The notes below the pieces were generated by a model, which saw only the letters and a list, made by a program, of their open reading frames with translations, was not told the origin of the DNA and did not search any database. A DNA stretch of 64,000 nucleotides from the NCBI GenBank assembly GCA_027946365.1, contig JAPEUQ010000002.1, positions 2,480,001 through 2,544,000 of the forward strand. Direction: 5' to 3'. Position numbers and translations under genes: made by a program. The DNA is from Kalmusia sp. IMI 367209. Its lineage: Eukaryota > Ascomycota > Dothideomycetes > Pleosporales > Didymosphaeriaceae. Positions 24,351-36,320 of this stretch are shown here, in pieces; the stretch's first letter is position 1, and the number at the start of each line of letters is the position of its first letter.

Positions 24351-24711
24351 ATGCCTGCTATCTCTCACTTCCTTCGCTCGGTCCCGGCCGATTACGAGCC
24401 ATCGAGCGACGTCCTCGCATCGCATGACAATCTTACGAATATCGGCATCATAGTCGCGGTTCTGTTGTTCTTCTCTCTCGTTCCTTTGTACGTAACGAAT
24501 ACCTGCGCTACACCACGTGATGCATCTTCCGATCGAAGACTACGAACAGCATCTACACTTGATATCAGACGTGGCCTTCTGGGGAATTCATATGGGCTGA
24601 CTTTGTTTCGTCAGGGCGATGATATGGCTTGTTCGTGTACGACGCAACCGCTCGCTCACTCGGCTATCTGAGCACGAAACCAAGCACGCAGATTGGGTCG
24701 GAAAGCTGTAG
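24351..24711 (+). CDS. Small single-pass membrane protein, unknown function
   Basis: A predicted two-exon gene too short for standard ORF filters. Exon 1 (24351-24487) encodes MPAISHFLRSVPADYEPSSD followed by a hydrophobic stretch, IGIIVAVLLFFSLVP. An intron 24488-24614 (GTACGT...TCAG, 127 nt) joins it in phase to LAMIWLVRVRRNRSLTRLSE, and the frame closes at 24709-24711. The product is 77 aa: about 30 polar residues, one membrane helix (about residues 31-53), then a strongly basic segment (RVRRNRSLTR), as expected for a cytosolic tail under the positive-inside rule. I do not recognise a family. Clean splicing, continuation of the helix across the junction and the basic flank support a real gene, but the evidence is indirect. 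Confidence 0.45.
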
Positions 24712-25663
24712 ATATTAGGATAGAGAGGGACTGCGTGGTATCAGCGGATCTAGTCGATCAGGCGGTGTTTTCATGTGTGTTTTCGAGCGGTGAAAGCAAC
24801 GAATTGATGAAATCATGAAGATGGCTCAAGGTAGTAAGTCTCAATCGTACTGTTGTTTGCGGAAGTTGGTCCCGACTGATATTCTCATGCTCCAGCTTGA
24901 TCTGTGGAGGGTCAGGGAAAAGTTGATGTTGAGCAGGATGTGTGAGCACGACTAAATGCGGAACGTACGTCTTCACGTGTAATAGAGCTTTTTACAAGCA
25001 TAAGACAACGTTTTGTGGAAATTCTTCATGTACAGCAGCCAACTTATAGCCACCCGACTGACAAAACGCCCAAAAACTTTTGTCTTTGTACTGTGGCGTG
25101 AGTGTTCCTAAGCAGTGCTTGCTCATGAAGATGATAATGCTATTTCAGATACAGAAGAGCGATCAAATATAAATATGAAGGGTCTGTTCGGAAAGGCCAT
25201 TATTGTATAACATTTGAGGCAATGGAAGATGCTAAATGTGAAGTTGATGGTCCTTGCAACTGAAAAAGGAACGCGGCGTATGGGCGGTCCGCCTTGCGGC
25301 GAGGGTCATCACACTGCATCGTTGTGCAGTTCGGTGGCTAGGGTTTAGTATATGGTACTAGCCGCTACACAAACCGTTTGAGCATCTATATATATGGGTG
25401 TAGAGCGCAGTCTCCGTCATGTTATCTTAAATACCTAGACACACCTGTGTATGCGAGTAATAATTTATCCATAGTCGGTCCTGCCCCTCCACTATCTCCA
25501 CATTTCGTGGTCCGTTTTTGATGGTTCGTTTCTATGCAAGATGTCGACTAGAGCGGGATCTATAATTGAATCTGCTTGAAGTGCTCGGGTGCGGGATCTT
25601 CCTGCTAACCTACACTACATAACGCGCGCTTTGTGTCTTCCTTTCGTGTAGACGATTATAAAA
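24712..25663. other. Intergenic region
   Basis: No coding exon recognised on either strand. A TATAAAA-like motif directly precedes the ATG of the epoxide hydrolase relic at 25664. Confidence 0.45.
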
Positions 25664-26395
25664 ATGTCCGATGTCACCAAGTTTGATCTTGTTATCCCAA
25701 GAATGAGGCAGAACGCTTGTTCCGGAAGCTCAAGAACACGCGGCTACCTCAATTCCGGTCACACCTGATGCCGGCGAAGATTATGGTCAGCAATCGTTAA
25801 GTCATGATCAACTTCAGGGTCTGTTTTCTGGACCTTCGCTGGAATGGTGAACAAATTGTACAACTATTAGCTGAACGTTTTTCCCTAGGGAGCAGCGCGA
25901 AAGCAGATGTCCGAATGGCATCATATTACCACTGAGATTGAGGATCTAAAGGTTCAATTCATCCACGAGAAAGCTAGAGTGCGATTGATGCAGGCGATAC
26001 CGCTACTTCTAGTCGCTGAAGGGTGGACTTTCTTTGAGTGCGTATTAGAAGAAAATTTTGTTGACAACCAGGTTCTAGAATGTGGTGCATCCTCTTTTCA
26101 ACCAACAGAGCCCGAACAATCGTCCCTCCATCTTGTTATTCCGTTCCTACCTGGCTTCTGTTGGTCTCAAGGGCTACCGGGAGGATGGAGGCTGCAGGAC
26201 ACTGCACGCATATACGATATGCTGATAAAACGCTTGGGTTATATAATGCCTACGTTGCACAAGCAGGCGACTGGGGTCATTGGGTAGTGCGCGAGCTCGG
26301 AACAGGGAGGTAACATGCTTGTAAAGCAGTCCACAGGGATATGTGTTATTACAAGCAATCATAAAGACCACATTTACGATATGTAGAGTATGACC
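25664..26395 (+). pseudogene. Epoxide hydrolase pseudogene (N-terminal half)
   Basis: Fragments in several frames match the N-terminal half of microsomal-type epoxide hydrolases (EHN domain plus the start of the alpha/beta hydrolase core). In order: MSDVTKFDL; after a frame change YPKNEAERLFRKLKNTRLP; after a probable intron (about 25785-25886) EWHHITTEIEDLKVQFIHEK; then AIPLLLVAEGW, LHLVIPFLPGFCWSQGLPGG and LQDTARIYDMLIKRLGY; after another frame change AYVAQAGDWGHWVVRELGTG, which keeps the nucleophile-elbow Asp; then a stop and the trace HACKAVHRDMC. The usual HGWP oxyanion motif is degraded, and the C-terminal half with the acid and His is missing. The many lesions, unlike the single homopolymer slips elsewhere, mark a true pseudogene. 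Confidence 0.7.
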
Positions 26396-27717
26396 ATGGT
26401 GGTCATTTTGCGTGTATGGAGTGTCCGAATGAGATGGTGAGTGATACACGTGAGGGTCTTCCTCGATTCTTTGTGGCGTGATTGCTAGCATAGTGCAACT
26501 CAAGAGCGTCGACCTTCCCTTGATGATTCCAATCCCGAGCTTCGAATGTACGTTTAGCTTAGGACCTAGTAAACGGGTCTGCGAGGTAACCTTTTGAGCC
26601 CGATCGATCATTTACCATTTCAGGAGCCGGTGAAACACTATTGTTGTCTTGTCGAAGCGACGTTGTTATTCAAAATATGGTCGAACATGAAGCCGAAACC
26701 AGCAGAACTGATAACATTTGTCTTTCCATGACACACTTGCATCAAATCTGTTCCCTATCGATTGCTAGACACGAATATATGCCAGGAAGGGCACGGAAGA
26801 CTACGTAATCCTCGCTGAGCGTGCATCATTGCAATTGCGTGCCGAGATGCTGTGCATGGCGAGCGCGAGATGAGATTGACGTTGTGCAATGTTTTGGTCT
26901 CCGTAGACTCGACACGCTAGGCGCAAGGGATGGGTAATTGAGTTTGAAATGAATGGGTTCAACGCTATTGGAGCCCCGCATTCGGTTCGTTGTAGTTCCT
27001 GTGCTATGATGTGTATTTTTGTTGGTCAACAGTATTGAGATTGGCGACGATCGTGCTGAGGCCGGAGACATCAGCGAGTGATGTGTTCGATCCGAACGCC
27101 ATTGTCAGGTGCAAGTTGTCTTATTCGAGCCTTGTGAAGTCTCGTAAGTTGTACATGTCCGGATTGTCGTCGGGAGACGCAGCCCCTGGGGCCTTTTGTC
27201 GTTCATCCGATCGTGGGGAGGCCACGGCGACTGAATGCATTCAGCATGGAAAGGGGAGAGCTGCAGACTGAAGGCCACGCAAGCGGTACGACGGCAGCGA
27301 AGTCCACAATGGACATCGGAGAGTCTAGCCTCGTCCCGTGAATTGGCGTCGCATATCACTCGGCTGCCAGAGCAGGAGCCAATGAGCGCGTCGCCAGGGT
27401 GCTCGCATGGGGAAATGCAACAGGGCCCCTACGATAGATGTGCAAGCGCCCCTTTTCCCAAACACTACCTGGGCAGTATCTCTTTGCGCCGGCCGCTGTT
27501 GCTGTCGCAGGTACCTGCGCTGCCCGTACTGCTCAATTGCGAACGCCGCCTGCCATTGCGACTCCCGCTGTCGTATGATAGCTACGCCGCACTGAGAGAG
27601 CGCCCCATCTCCGCCAGCTCCCACCTTGTCGCGTCCGCGCGCCTTCATTTCCCTCACGAACCGGGCGCGGCGCCATTTCCGAGCACACTTGGTGAAGAGT
27701 TACATGACCCCTCCGCC
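26396..27717. other. Intergenic region, TBC gene promoter
   Basis: No coding exon recognised. An open frame continuous with the TBC gene extends upstream to about 27235, but it lacks conservation-like features and is treated as 5' UTR; in-frame ATGs at 27235 and 27382 remain alternative starts. Confidence 0.45.
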
Positions 27718-30237
27718 ATGAGCAATGAGCCTGCGCGCACCCCCGACGGTGACGCCACGGTAGAAACCTCGTCGCCCACGACGCACCCACGGCTGCCCCC
27801 AGCTTCACCCCCGTCCACGTCCTGGTCGCAGGTGCCGCCGCAACAACAGCGTGGATGGCTCAGCAGTGTGCGGCGACCCAAGACGTCGCCCGCCCCGAAA
27901 GCTGCAACCAAGCGGTCGCTGTTGACCGAAGATGACGCTCGACGCGACTCCGCCTTGGCGTCCTCGAATTCCACAGCCAGCACTGACCCTGGCGCCGTCA
28001 ACGCACCCTCGACGCCCACCAGCCTGCGAAAGACGCCGAGTCTCCCCGCCATTGTCGTGCAAGATGAGCCCATCGCGCGATCCAGCCATTCGTCACACCA
28101 AGCAACGAGCAGCAACGGGCGCGCAGCCGCCGAAGACTTCCAGGGCATAGATACCATCATTCCCACCGGCGGCTTCGACGACCTCACCTCGCCGACGCAG
28201 ATATCCTTCTCGAAGCGAGGCAGCATGCTGTTGGGTGGCAAGCGCCCGAACCGCATAAACAAGCAGCTTGGCCTGGTTGCAGAAGGCGCCTCCGTCTCGC
28301 AGCCAGAGACCCCTCCATGTCAAGATGAGCAGGACAAGCCGCGGGAACAGATGCAGGAACAGAAGCAGGAACCCTCCGCACTCGCCACCCCTCGTCCTAT
28401 TCCACGGTCGCCATCGCGCTTCTCCGCCAGGGGAAGGGTCGTCAGTAACCGTGTGCTGTCTACGGATGAGATGATGCTGTCGCGGAAGGTCCGCTCCATG
28501 TACCACCACGGAAACGAAAGTGCGGCCAACTGGGACGGTGTGGAAGAAGAGGTGGAGAGCGTGCAAAACAGCTTCGCGGACAACAGCAGTGTGACTGGCA
28601 CGCCAGCCAACAACTCGTCGCTTGCAGCTGAAGGGAGCAGGGCCGAGTCGAGCTCTATTCTAAGTTCACGCAGAGGAAGTGTCATGATAGCCAAGGAACC
28701 AAATGAAACTGCAGGCGGGATCGAAGATTGGTCTGAGCTAGATGGCGGCGAGGTCGACCGATACGGGTTCATTGTTCCTAAAAAGATGGCATCAGGTGGT
28801 TCAGGGAATGGTCAAGGTCTGGGCGCTCCCGAGGAGCCCCGCATCCATCGCGTCTCGACAGCGCTGCAGCTGGTGTCTGAAGAACCTCGAAGGAAGGGCT
28901 TGGGGCGTAGTGTGTCAAAAGCCCGCTCTGCTCGTTCTGCCAATCCTAGACCTAGCTCACCGAAGAGGCGGCGGTCGCAGAAATCCTCAAGACCTCCAGC
29001 ATCGGTCATCTCAAACCGTACAGCTCGTAGCACTCCCCAACGGCCGTTCCGACAAGCCGCAAATCGATTGCCGCATAACAGAGACCGCCGATTATTAGAC
29101 GAGGCTAGCGATATGCTCAAATTACCACCTGGCCTCGCAGAGGTCGCCGAACAAAAAGAAGGTAGCAGGGCAGCTGAAAGGAGCAAGGCGAAAGAAATCG
29201 AGCGAGAAGAGAAATGGCGGAAAATGGCCAAAGTAGTGCAGTCGGGGGCGAAGAGCGGCGGCATGATGTTCGAATTCGACGTCAAGGACACCAAGGTCAT
29301 ATCTCGGACGTGGAAGGGCATCCCGGATCGCTGGAGAGCAACCGCCTGGTATGCTTTCCTCGCCGCAAGTGCAAAGGCGGACAAAGATAGTCCTACAGAT
29401 GAAGAGCTGGTTACTAGTTTCTACGAGCTGCAAGATGAGAACTCAGCGGACGACATGCAGATCGATGTCGATGTGCCGAGAACTATAAATCGACACATTA
29501 TGTTCCGCAGAAGATATCGTGGAGGGTGAGTCGACCTCATCTTACCAATATTGAGTCATATGCTGATGAATAAGACAACGGCTGCTCTTTCGAGTACTTC
29601 ATGCCATGTCTTTGTATCTGCCCGATACGGGGTATGTTCAGGGCATGGCCGCTTTGGCAGCGACGCTTCTTTGCTATTTCGAGGAAGACAGAGCCTTCGT
29701 GATGCTGGTCCGACTGTGGATGCTCCGAGGCCTAGAGCGACTCTACGAGTCTGGTTTCGCAGGTCTGATGGAGGCCTTGGAAGACTTCGAGAAGAACTGG
29801 CTGCGCAATGGAGACGTGGCGAAGAAACTGGTAAGGTCCTTCACTCATTGGGAACACGTTACCAAGAGCTTCGCTAATCCACGATTCAGGAAGAGTTGGG
29901 CATCACCTCGACTGCTTACGGCACTCGGTGGTATCTTACCCTCTTCAACTACTCACTGCCGTTTCCAGCGCAACTCCGTGTATGGGATGTGTTTATGCTG
30001 TTAGGCGACGCCTCTTATTCCAATAACCAGTCATCGAGCTTCAGCGGGGATCTGGACATTCTCCATGCAACCTCTGCTGCGCTAATTGATGCAACGAGGG
30101 AAATCTTGCTTGATTCAGACTTCGAGAACGCCATGAAGGTGTTAACCTCGTGGGTGCCCATAAAAGACGACGACCTTCTTATGAAGGTGGCGAAAGCGGA
30201 GTACAAGATGCGAAAGAAACGAGCCAGTGCTGCGTGA
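27718..30237 (+). CDS. TBC-domain Rab GTPase-activating protein
   Basis: Predicted GAP that speeds GTP hydrolysis by a Rab GTPase in membrane traffic. Exons 27718-29525, 29575-29830 and 29890-30237 give 803 aa from the chosen start MSNEPARTPDGDATVETSSP. The first roughly 500 residues are Ser/Pro/Arg-rich and disordered, with basic patches (SSPKRRRSQKSSRPP). The TBC domain begins at about WKGIPDRWRATAWYAFLA. The arginine-finger motif is VDVDVPRTINRHIMF-like (seen as DVDVPRTINRHIMFRRRY), and the glutamine finger is in LYLPDTGYVQGMAALAATLL; both catalytic residues are present. The domain ends with RWYLTLFNYSLPFPAQLRVW and VWDVFMLLGD. It resembles Gyp/Msb-type GAPs; the Rab partner is unknown. 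Splice sites are standard and the frame is intact. Confidence 0.9.
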
Positions 30238-33200
30238 ATGGCCCTCCCGACTTTCCTCCCGTCCAGGCAAATATCACTAGCCGCCAGCCACATCTGGGAT
30301 TCGGCATAATAGAACGTTCGATCGCGTGTCGATGCTCTTTCGAGGAGGCGTTCCCGAATCGAGTGTCGATCCCTGAGATCAGTGGCTTGACGCTATCGCG
30401 TGCACCTAGCGTGGCTATATGGCGTCTTTCCGCATTTGGACCGTACAGGTTACGCGGGTGGCAGTTCTAACCGGCGCCGATTCGAGACTTTTCTTTTTGC
30501 GAGCATGGGACAAGCGACCAGACGCAAAGTCTGAGCACGTTGTGTACGCTGAAGCGAGAGTGGCCATTTGACATAGTTTTGCCGAGGCCATTGTTGGGAC
30601 GAGTCGGCCTGCGGTCGATGTTCTGCTCACACCAACGAATGCATCATGGCACACGAGCTTCCCCCTGGGTTTTGGGCGCATTCATGGACATGGTTGTCTA
30701 CAAGATACCTTTTCTTTTACGCAGCATAATGCGGTCATGAAGCTGGGAACATTAGTGCCTCACATACTGGAGCAAATAACCTGTAGTCTATAATCTCTAA
30801 TATGCAGCGAGTCAGCGGACATGTCTTATCGCGCCTCTTTTTCCACTCGCCTGATACATCAGTAGGCGGCTCATCTAGACCTTTTGACGACCATGGGACT
30901 GGAACTTGGTTGCGCAACATTACACTACTCAGGGGGGGTACACGTCTCTCGATGCTGATCAATGTTTGCCTGACGAATTCGTCTTCAAGCCCGGCGGAAG
31001 TGGTACCCAGCGAGCTTGAGGTAGCGTGGTGAACAATGGGTGGCATGCTGTACCATTGGATCGTGTGCCAATGCTAGTACCAGGCCTCATGGATGTTTTA
31101 TACGGAGGCGAAAACGATTGAAGCACGAGGCAGGTGCAATGCCGCATCAGGAAGGGAGCTGTGAGTGGGGTCGTCTGTTCCTGCCGTCGGGGCCCACTGC
31201 CCCTCACCACCATGGCGACGTCGCGTCGAATTTGCCTCCACAACACAAACACCTTCAGCTTTACGCGGGTCGGCGCAGTTTTCGGATGCGACTGTGTGGC
31301 AAAACATTGACGATATATTTAGTAGCGGATGGAGCAGCCGGGTAACGCTGATCAGTGGCATGATTCTTGCTAGGTGAGGCGAGGCGATCGGCGGGACGGT
31401 TGCTGGTTGGAGAGCTTGTTACTTTGGCGGGGGCGAACACACGCGGTATGGTGTACGCTCTACCCTTCTTGGACGCGCCACTGGGAGCCGCGCTGGAAGA
31501 AAGCGAGTGCGAGGCCGAATGGTGAAGGTCGAGCCGGTATTCATCCGTACGTACATTTGTGCAAACGCAGCGGTACGAGGAGGGCGGGAACGGGAGCTTG
31601 CTCTCGCTGTAATTGCAGAGGATGACTGTTCCCAACAGGACTGTGCGGTAACACGGATCCAGCCGTTCGCTAATTTGCATGGACAGGGCCATGGGATTTT
31701 AACTTTCTGGTCGTCTAACAGTAGCCGGGCTTTCTGAAAGCGGCACAGATACACCATCGGCTCCTCTTGTCCACCATCATCTACTGCGCAACGACTACGC
31801 ATGCTTTCTCTCATCGCGGGCCTCTACCACCACCGACTCACCGAGTACTTCCGTGGATGAGTCAGATGCGAAGCTTACGCTAACCTGCTGGCTTTACCTT
31901 GGATTTCCATGTCATTCACGGCAAGCCTCGTCATCAATCCGATCGATTGCTCTTGCAAGAAGCTTAGGATGAAAGTCTTGAGAGCCTGTGCGGTACGGAT
32001 CAGCATGCGACTACTGTTCCAAGGCAGCCGGAAGCTTCTCACTTATTTTTGGTCCGACTTGCTCTCAGTGCTGGCAGGACCACCTAGCTCCAGAGGCCTA
32101 ACCCACGTCATCCTTCGATATCAACGACCGTGACCTCGGAGAAGAGCTGCAGCGTCGAATCTCCCCTCTGGCTTCGCTATAATTAATTTCCGCATGAAGT
32201 GGGTGATATCAAGCGTATTTGCACATGTGCACAGCGTACGTCTGCCGCCAACTCATAATCCCAAACAGGTATCAAGTTTCGAGCACAATTACTGGAAGCG
32301 GCTGCCCCGCGTCAAAATAGGCTTCCAGTCCGTGGGAGTCATCTCATTTCTTGCCCTCCCGCGTTTCATCTCACGATCAAGGCTGAAGCTTTACGGGGCA
32401 TGCTTCTCTGCTGACGACTGCTGTATCGGTACTTTGGCTAGGCGAACAATGCAATTCCAACAAGAGTACACTGCAATTGCCAAGCAGTCACAGATACGGC
32501 CTGGGCGGACGTTAGCCGAAAGCCCAAATCGTTGCTGGAGCGCGGGTGATTGGTGCGCGGCTAGATCCCCAGCGAGCCAAATCTCGCTCACAAGATCCTC
32601 TGGACTGATCTAGGGCGCCACGCGTTTCAGGTAGATCCCCGTCGCTGCAGAATCAGGCAAGGCTTCAGCGCGGACGCGGAAATTTAACGCTGAGTCGATC
32701 GTTCAGACTGGTGCCAGGCTCTCGGTGATTGCGCAACCCAAATCTCACCAGTAGCCCCTCACTGCGGGCCTGGGCGGCGTGTCCCACCTTGATTCCGAGC
32801 TTCGAGGCTCGTCTTCGCGAAAGACGCGCCCCAACGAAAGACCAGTACCGTGTGCGCGGCCATTGCACAAGGAGGAAAGCGCATCTTGCTGATCAGCACC
32901 CCGCCGCGCATCTCCAGCGGCGCCCTATGTAACGCTCCGCCGGCCCCGTGGGTGTCAGTTCGTTGATCGTTGCTCTTATCGATTCGTCTGCCGCCCGCCG
33001 CGGTGCGTCGATCCACCGGAAGGTCATGTCCAAGGCTGACAGGTTGACAAGGTGTTTGTGTGCCACAGTGGTGCTTCCTGCAGATAAAACACCTGTTGGT
33101 CAGCGGTTAGCGGTTGAGTGACGGCATGTGCTTTGCCTGTTCGGGTGGTGCACTGGTCGGTGCTGGACGGGTCTGCAGCAGCGCGTCTATGGAGACACTA

Positions 33201-34733
33201 AGTACAGCGTGTCCTTTGTCGACAGTTTCGCTTTGATACACTGCGGCTCCACCGAAATGCAAACTTCATTTCGCGCTGCTCCTTTGGGGCAGCACACATT
33301 CAAGGTCTGACAGGAGCATAACCCTTCATTTCCCTTCACGCAGCCTCGAGCAACGTCCATGTGCTCAAAAGAGCGCTGCTCGGGTCCGTGCAGGCGGGGC
33401 GTTAATCTTCAAGAGAAATTCGCTTCCTGCCGAACGTTCGACCCTGTCTGGCGGTCCTGGGCCGCGCAGCTGTCGAGCCCCATGTCGGCCGCCCGCCTTT
33501 AATTCCACAAGCCTCGCCTCCACCAGCCACGATACCCAAAGTGGGCTGGTCGGCAGCGGCATGCCGAGTCCAGAAGCAACAGACGACAACAGCAGCAGCA
33601 CATGGCAAAAAAATGCCCGTGTTCAATGCTTGTTCATCAGCTTCACAACCTAGGGACACGGCAGGGTATCCGCAGTGGACTGTGCATTCTGCCGCTGCAA
33701 TACCTTCAAACTTCAGATTGGACTCGTCTTAAGACGTGGAACTATGCGGCGTGGCCGTTGCTCAGCTCCATCTGAGAGCCAACCCGTCCAGAGTAACGGT
33801 GGGCAGCATCAGCTCCTCCCCAGGAGTCCTTTTGCACACCTCTGTAGGACCAGGCTTCTTAGAGACATGATGCGACGCGGCCGCCAGCACGCAGATTCGA
33901 GTGGAAACGTCAATGTTCACGCCAGTCTAGCACCAGGCTCATCAAACCTCGTGAAAGGCTTCTCCGCTTGGCTAGACGCACGTCAAAAAGTAGTCGTGTG
34001 GCCGATGCTAGCGCCACAGGCCCGAGCTGGCATACATTACCAGAGCAGCGGCGGAAAGCCTCCTTCGGCACGTCAGACTGCAGACTACGCTGCCCACCGC
34101 GGCCCATTCCATCCCTCACTTGCTGACGGGAACTTGGTTGCTCATGCATATCCTTGCTACTCGATCCCACTTGCCGCCCGCTGAACGCCGCCACGCACCG
34201 GCTTGTCCTGGTCGCGCGGTCTGCCGCTCCCTCGTACCGTAAAATCGTTGGCTCCAGTAAGTCATCTTCGCCGGTTGGTCAACTCTTACCGGCCACTCTT
34301 CCCTTCTCGTACACTCGCTACAAGCTTCTCCGCCGTGCTCACTCCTGCCTTCTTCAGAAAATCTCTCTATCCTAGCTATCCTAGGCGTGATCGCACAAAC
34401 CTGTCCGCGTGGTCGCGAGCCACTCCTGGCCGAGATCTTCGGTCCAGCGAGCTTTGTCTTTGGTCCATCCATTTGCTTTCTTTAGCTTCGCTTTTACCCG
34501 CGAATCAAAGCGGGTCGTCTGTGCCAGCAAGCATTAAAGCCCAGCCCACAAGGCAACGGTTGTTGTGCTCTGGGCATTAGTTGGACGTTGCTTCTGGAGG
34601 ATCTCATCCGAATAAGTACGTATGCTCTTCCGTCCGTTTCAGGAACTCTGAATTTTTGGAGTTTCCCAACCTGTCATTTCGATGTCGAGACCCTTCAATC
34701 CACTCTTTCGCGCCAGCACGACCGTCCTCCTCC
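30238..34733. other. 4.5-kb region without a supported gene
   Basis: Only short overlapping frames on both strands with no recognisable family were seen. The part from about 34200 to 34733 is rich in CT tracts and looks like a long 5' UTR of the next gene. The rest may hold a long promoter, non-coding transcripts, or a diverged gene I could not assemble. Confidence 0.5.
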
Positions 34734-36320
34734 ATGTTGCTCACACTGGCTAAACCACCAAAGTCCGAGTTCGATTTCAAGACTCATGATTACTCTCCAA
34801 CCGCCATCTCGTCCACGGCCGCTCGATACTCACCCAAACTCAACGGCGGGCTGTTGCCCTCACAGCCGCCCACGGTGTCTTCCATTATGGGGACGCCTCA
34901 CCGAGGACTCCCTCCACCCTCGGCGATGACACTGCCGGATCCTGGGCGCGGTCCTTCCATTACTCAGTCAATGCCAATGAATTCTCTCCCACCTGCTCCC
35001 TCCCAATGGCAAGCTACTGAAGATGGTATGAAGAATTGGCTGGCTGCGAAAGCTGAAGAGGAGAAGAGGAGGCAAGAAGAAGAAAGAACGCGACAGGAAG
35101 ATCTTAGGGTCCAGCAGCGCCAGATTGAGCAATCAATGCTTCGAGAATCACTACAAGGCGGCGTTCCCCCGCATCTGATTCCCATGATCTTTGCGGGAAT
35201 GGGAGGGGGAAGTCTTGCAAGTATCAGTGCGGACATGCTTCGAGAGCACCAACTTGAACTTCAAGCTGCGCAACGCCAGGCGCAAGCACAAGCGCAAGCT
35301 CAATTGTCCCCCGAGCTTCGCAGAGAGACTAGGTTGATCGGCCAAACTCAGCCAGGAGCATACGGAGCTCAACCGCAGACTCCACAGACAGTGTTGCCTC
35401 CGACAGCAGTGTTACCGGGCCAGCCTCTACCTTCTCAGGCTCAACATTCGGCGTTTTCTCAATCCCCGTATGCAGGAGGGAATGTGTCTCCACGGACAAG
35501 AGCTGCCCAGACTGGCCATGTTGGTGCCCCCACCTCTGCTCCCCGCCCTCCTCCTCAATCGCAGCTACCCAGGCTGACCACGAACGAAATGCACATTCAG
35601 CAACCACCAGCAGCACCATCGAATGTGCAGCAGCTCCAGCAGACACAATCAACGCAACAAGAACAACAGTCCTCACCGTCCATTTACTTTCACCATTGGG
35701 TCCCGCCGAATTCGCAGCAGGAGAAGTCGTCGAGCGGGAACCCACCAGCGACTCCCTCAGGTAAATACAAAGCCTCACCTTTGCCCCTTTCCCGTCAACG
35801 TGCCACCTCTCATGCGTCTGACCCAGACTACACCAGCTCCCCCAAGAAGCGCAAAGCGCAGGGCGGTCACGCCGCTCCTCCACCCCCAACAACGGCGCCT
35901 CAATCATACACGTCGCCATCGTTCTCGCACGTATCGACGTCTTCCACATCAACTCCAGGACGACGAGGACACGCCCGAGCCCGTTCTGATGCATCTACAC
36001 GGGGAGCAGAAAGTCGCGGCGCTGCTCTAAGTAGGCGCGGTACCATCTCAACTCATGCGCAAGCAGAAGCTGGCGCGCAACACGGGGAGCAACCCACGGA
36101 ATATCGATTCCAAGAGCCACTGCGTGGCCCGGAGGATTACCACCAGCGGGAATCGTCGTACGCAAGAGCACCATCACGAAATGAAGGTGGTGGGAACGGA
36201 CATCACCCGCAATCGGCATCATCCATGGCATATCAAGCTGAAACGCGTCAAACAGGGCCACATCAGCAGCTTGATCGGGGTCTTGCACCGTCGCCAAAAC
36301 GGGAAACTGGGGGACAGTAA
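34734..36320 (+). CDS. Pro/Gln-rich conserved fungal protein, possible transcriptional regulator
   Basis: An intronless 528-aa protein. The start MLLTLAKPPKSEFDFKTHDY was chosen because the sequence becomes ordered there; an in-frame open stretch upstream to 34581 is probably 5' UTR. After a Pro/Ser-rich segment comes a charged helix, KNWLAAKAEEEKRRQEEERT followed by RQEDLRVQQRQIEQSMLRES, predicted coiled coil (about residues 100-140). Next is a hydrophobic conserved patch, GGVPPHLIPMIFAGMGGGSL, and a QAQAQAQAQ stretch. The rest is low-complexity Gln/Pro/Ser with basic islands (SPKKRKAQGG, a possible nuclear signal). I recognise the helix plus VPxxIPMIFAG patch as a conserved fungal arrangement but do not know its function. 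The very long upstream gap and low-complexity composition fit a regulator (inference). Confidence 0.7.
   Translation: MLLTLAKPPKSEFDFKTHDYSPTAISSTAARYSPKLNGGLLPSQPPTVSSIMGTPHRGLPPPSAMTLPDPGRGPSITQSMPMNSLPPAPSQWQATEDGMKNWLAAKAEEEKRRQEEERTRQEDLRVQQRQIEQSMLRESLQGGVPPHLIPMIFAGMGGGSLASISADMLREHQLELQAAQRQAQAQAQAQLSPELRRETRLIGQTQPGAYGAQPQTPQTVLPPTAVLPGQPLPSQAQHSAFSQSPYAGGNVSPRTRAAQTGHVGAPTSAPRPPPQSQLPRLTTNEMHIQQPPAAPSNVQQLQQTQSTQQEQQSSPSIYFHHWVPPNSQQEKSSSGNPPATPSGKYKASPLPLSRQRATSHASDPDYTSSPKKRKAQGGHAAPPPPTTAPQSYTSPSFSHVSTSSTSTPGRRGHARARSDASTRGAESRGAALSRRGTISTHAQAEAGAQHGEQPTEYRFQEPLRGPEDYHQRESSYARAPSRNEGGGNGHHPQSASSMAYQAETRQTGPHQQLDRGLAPSPKRETGGQ

Noticed and set aside
27654..28262. A 202-codon minus-strand frame opposite the TBC gene's disordered region
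   Set aside because: Composition mirrors the Ser/Pro-rich sense strand and has no family resemblance.
35329..35994. A 221-codon minus-strand open frame antisense to the Pro/Gln-rich gene
   Set aside because: Repetitive composition of the sense gene keeps the opposite frame open; no domain or splice support.
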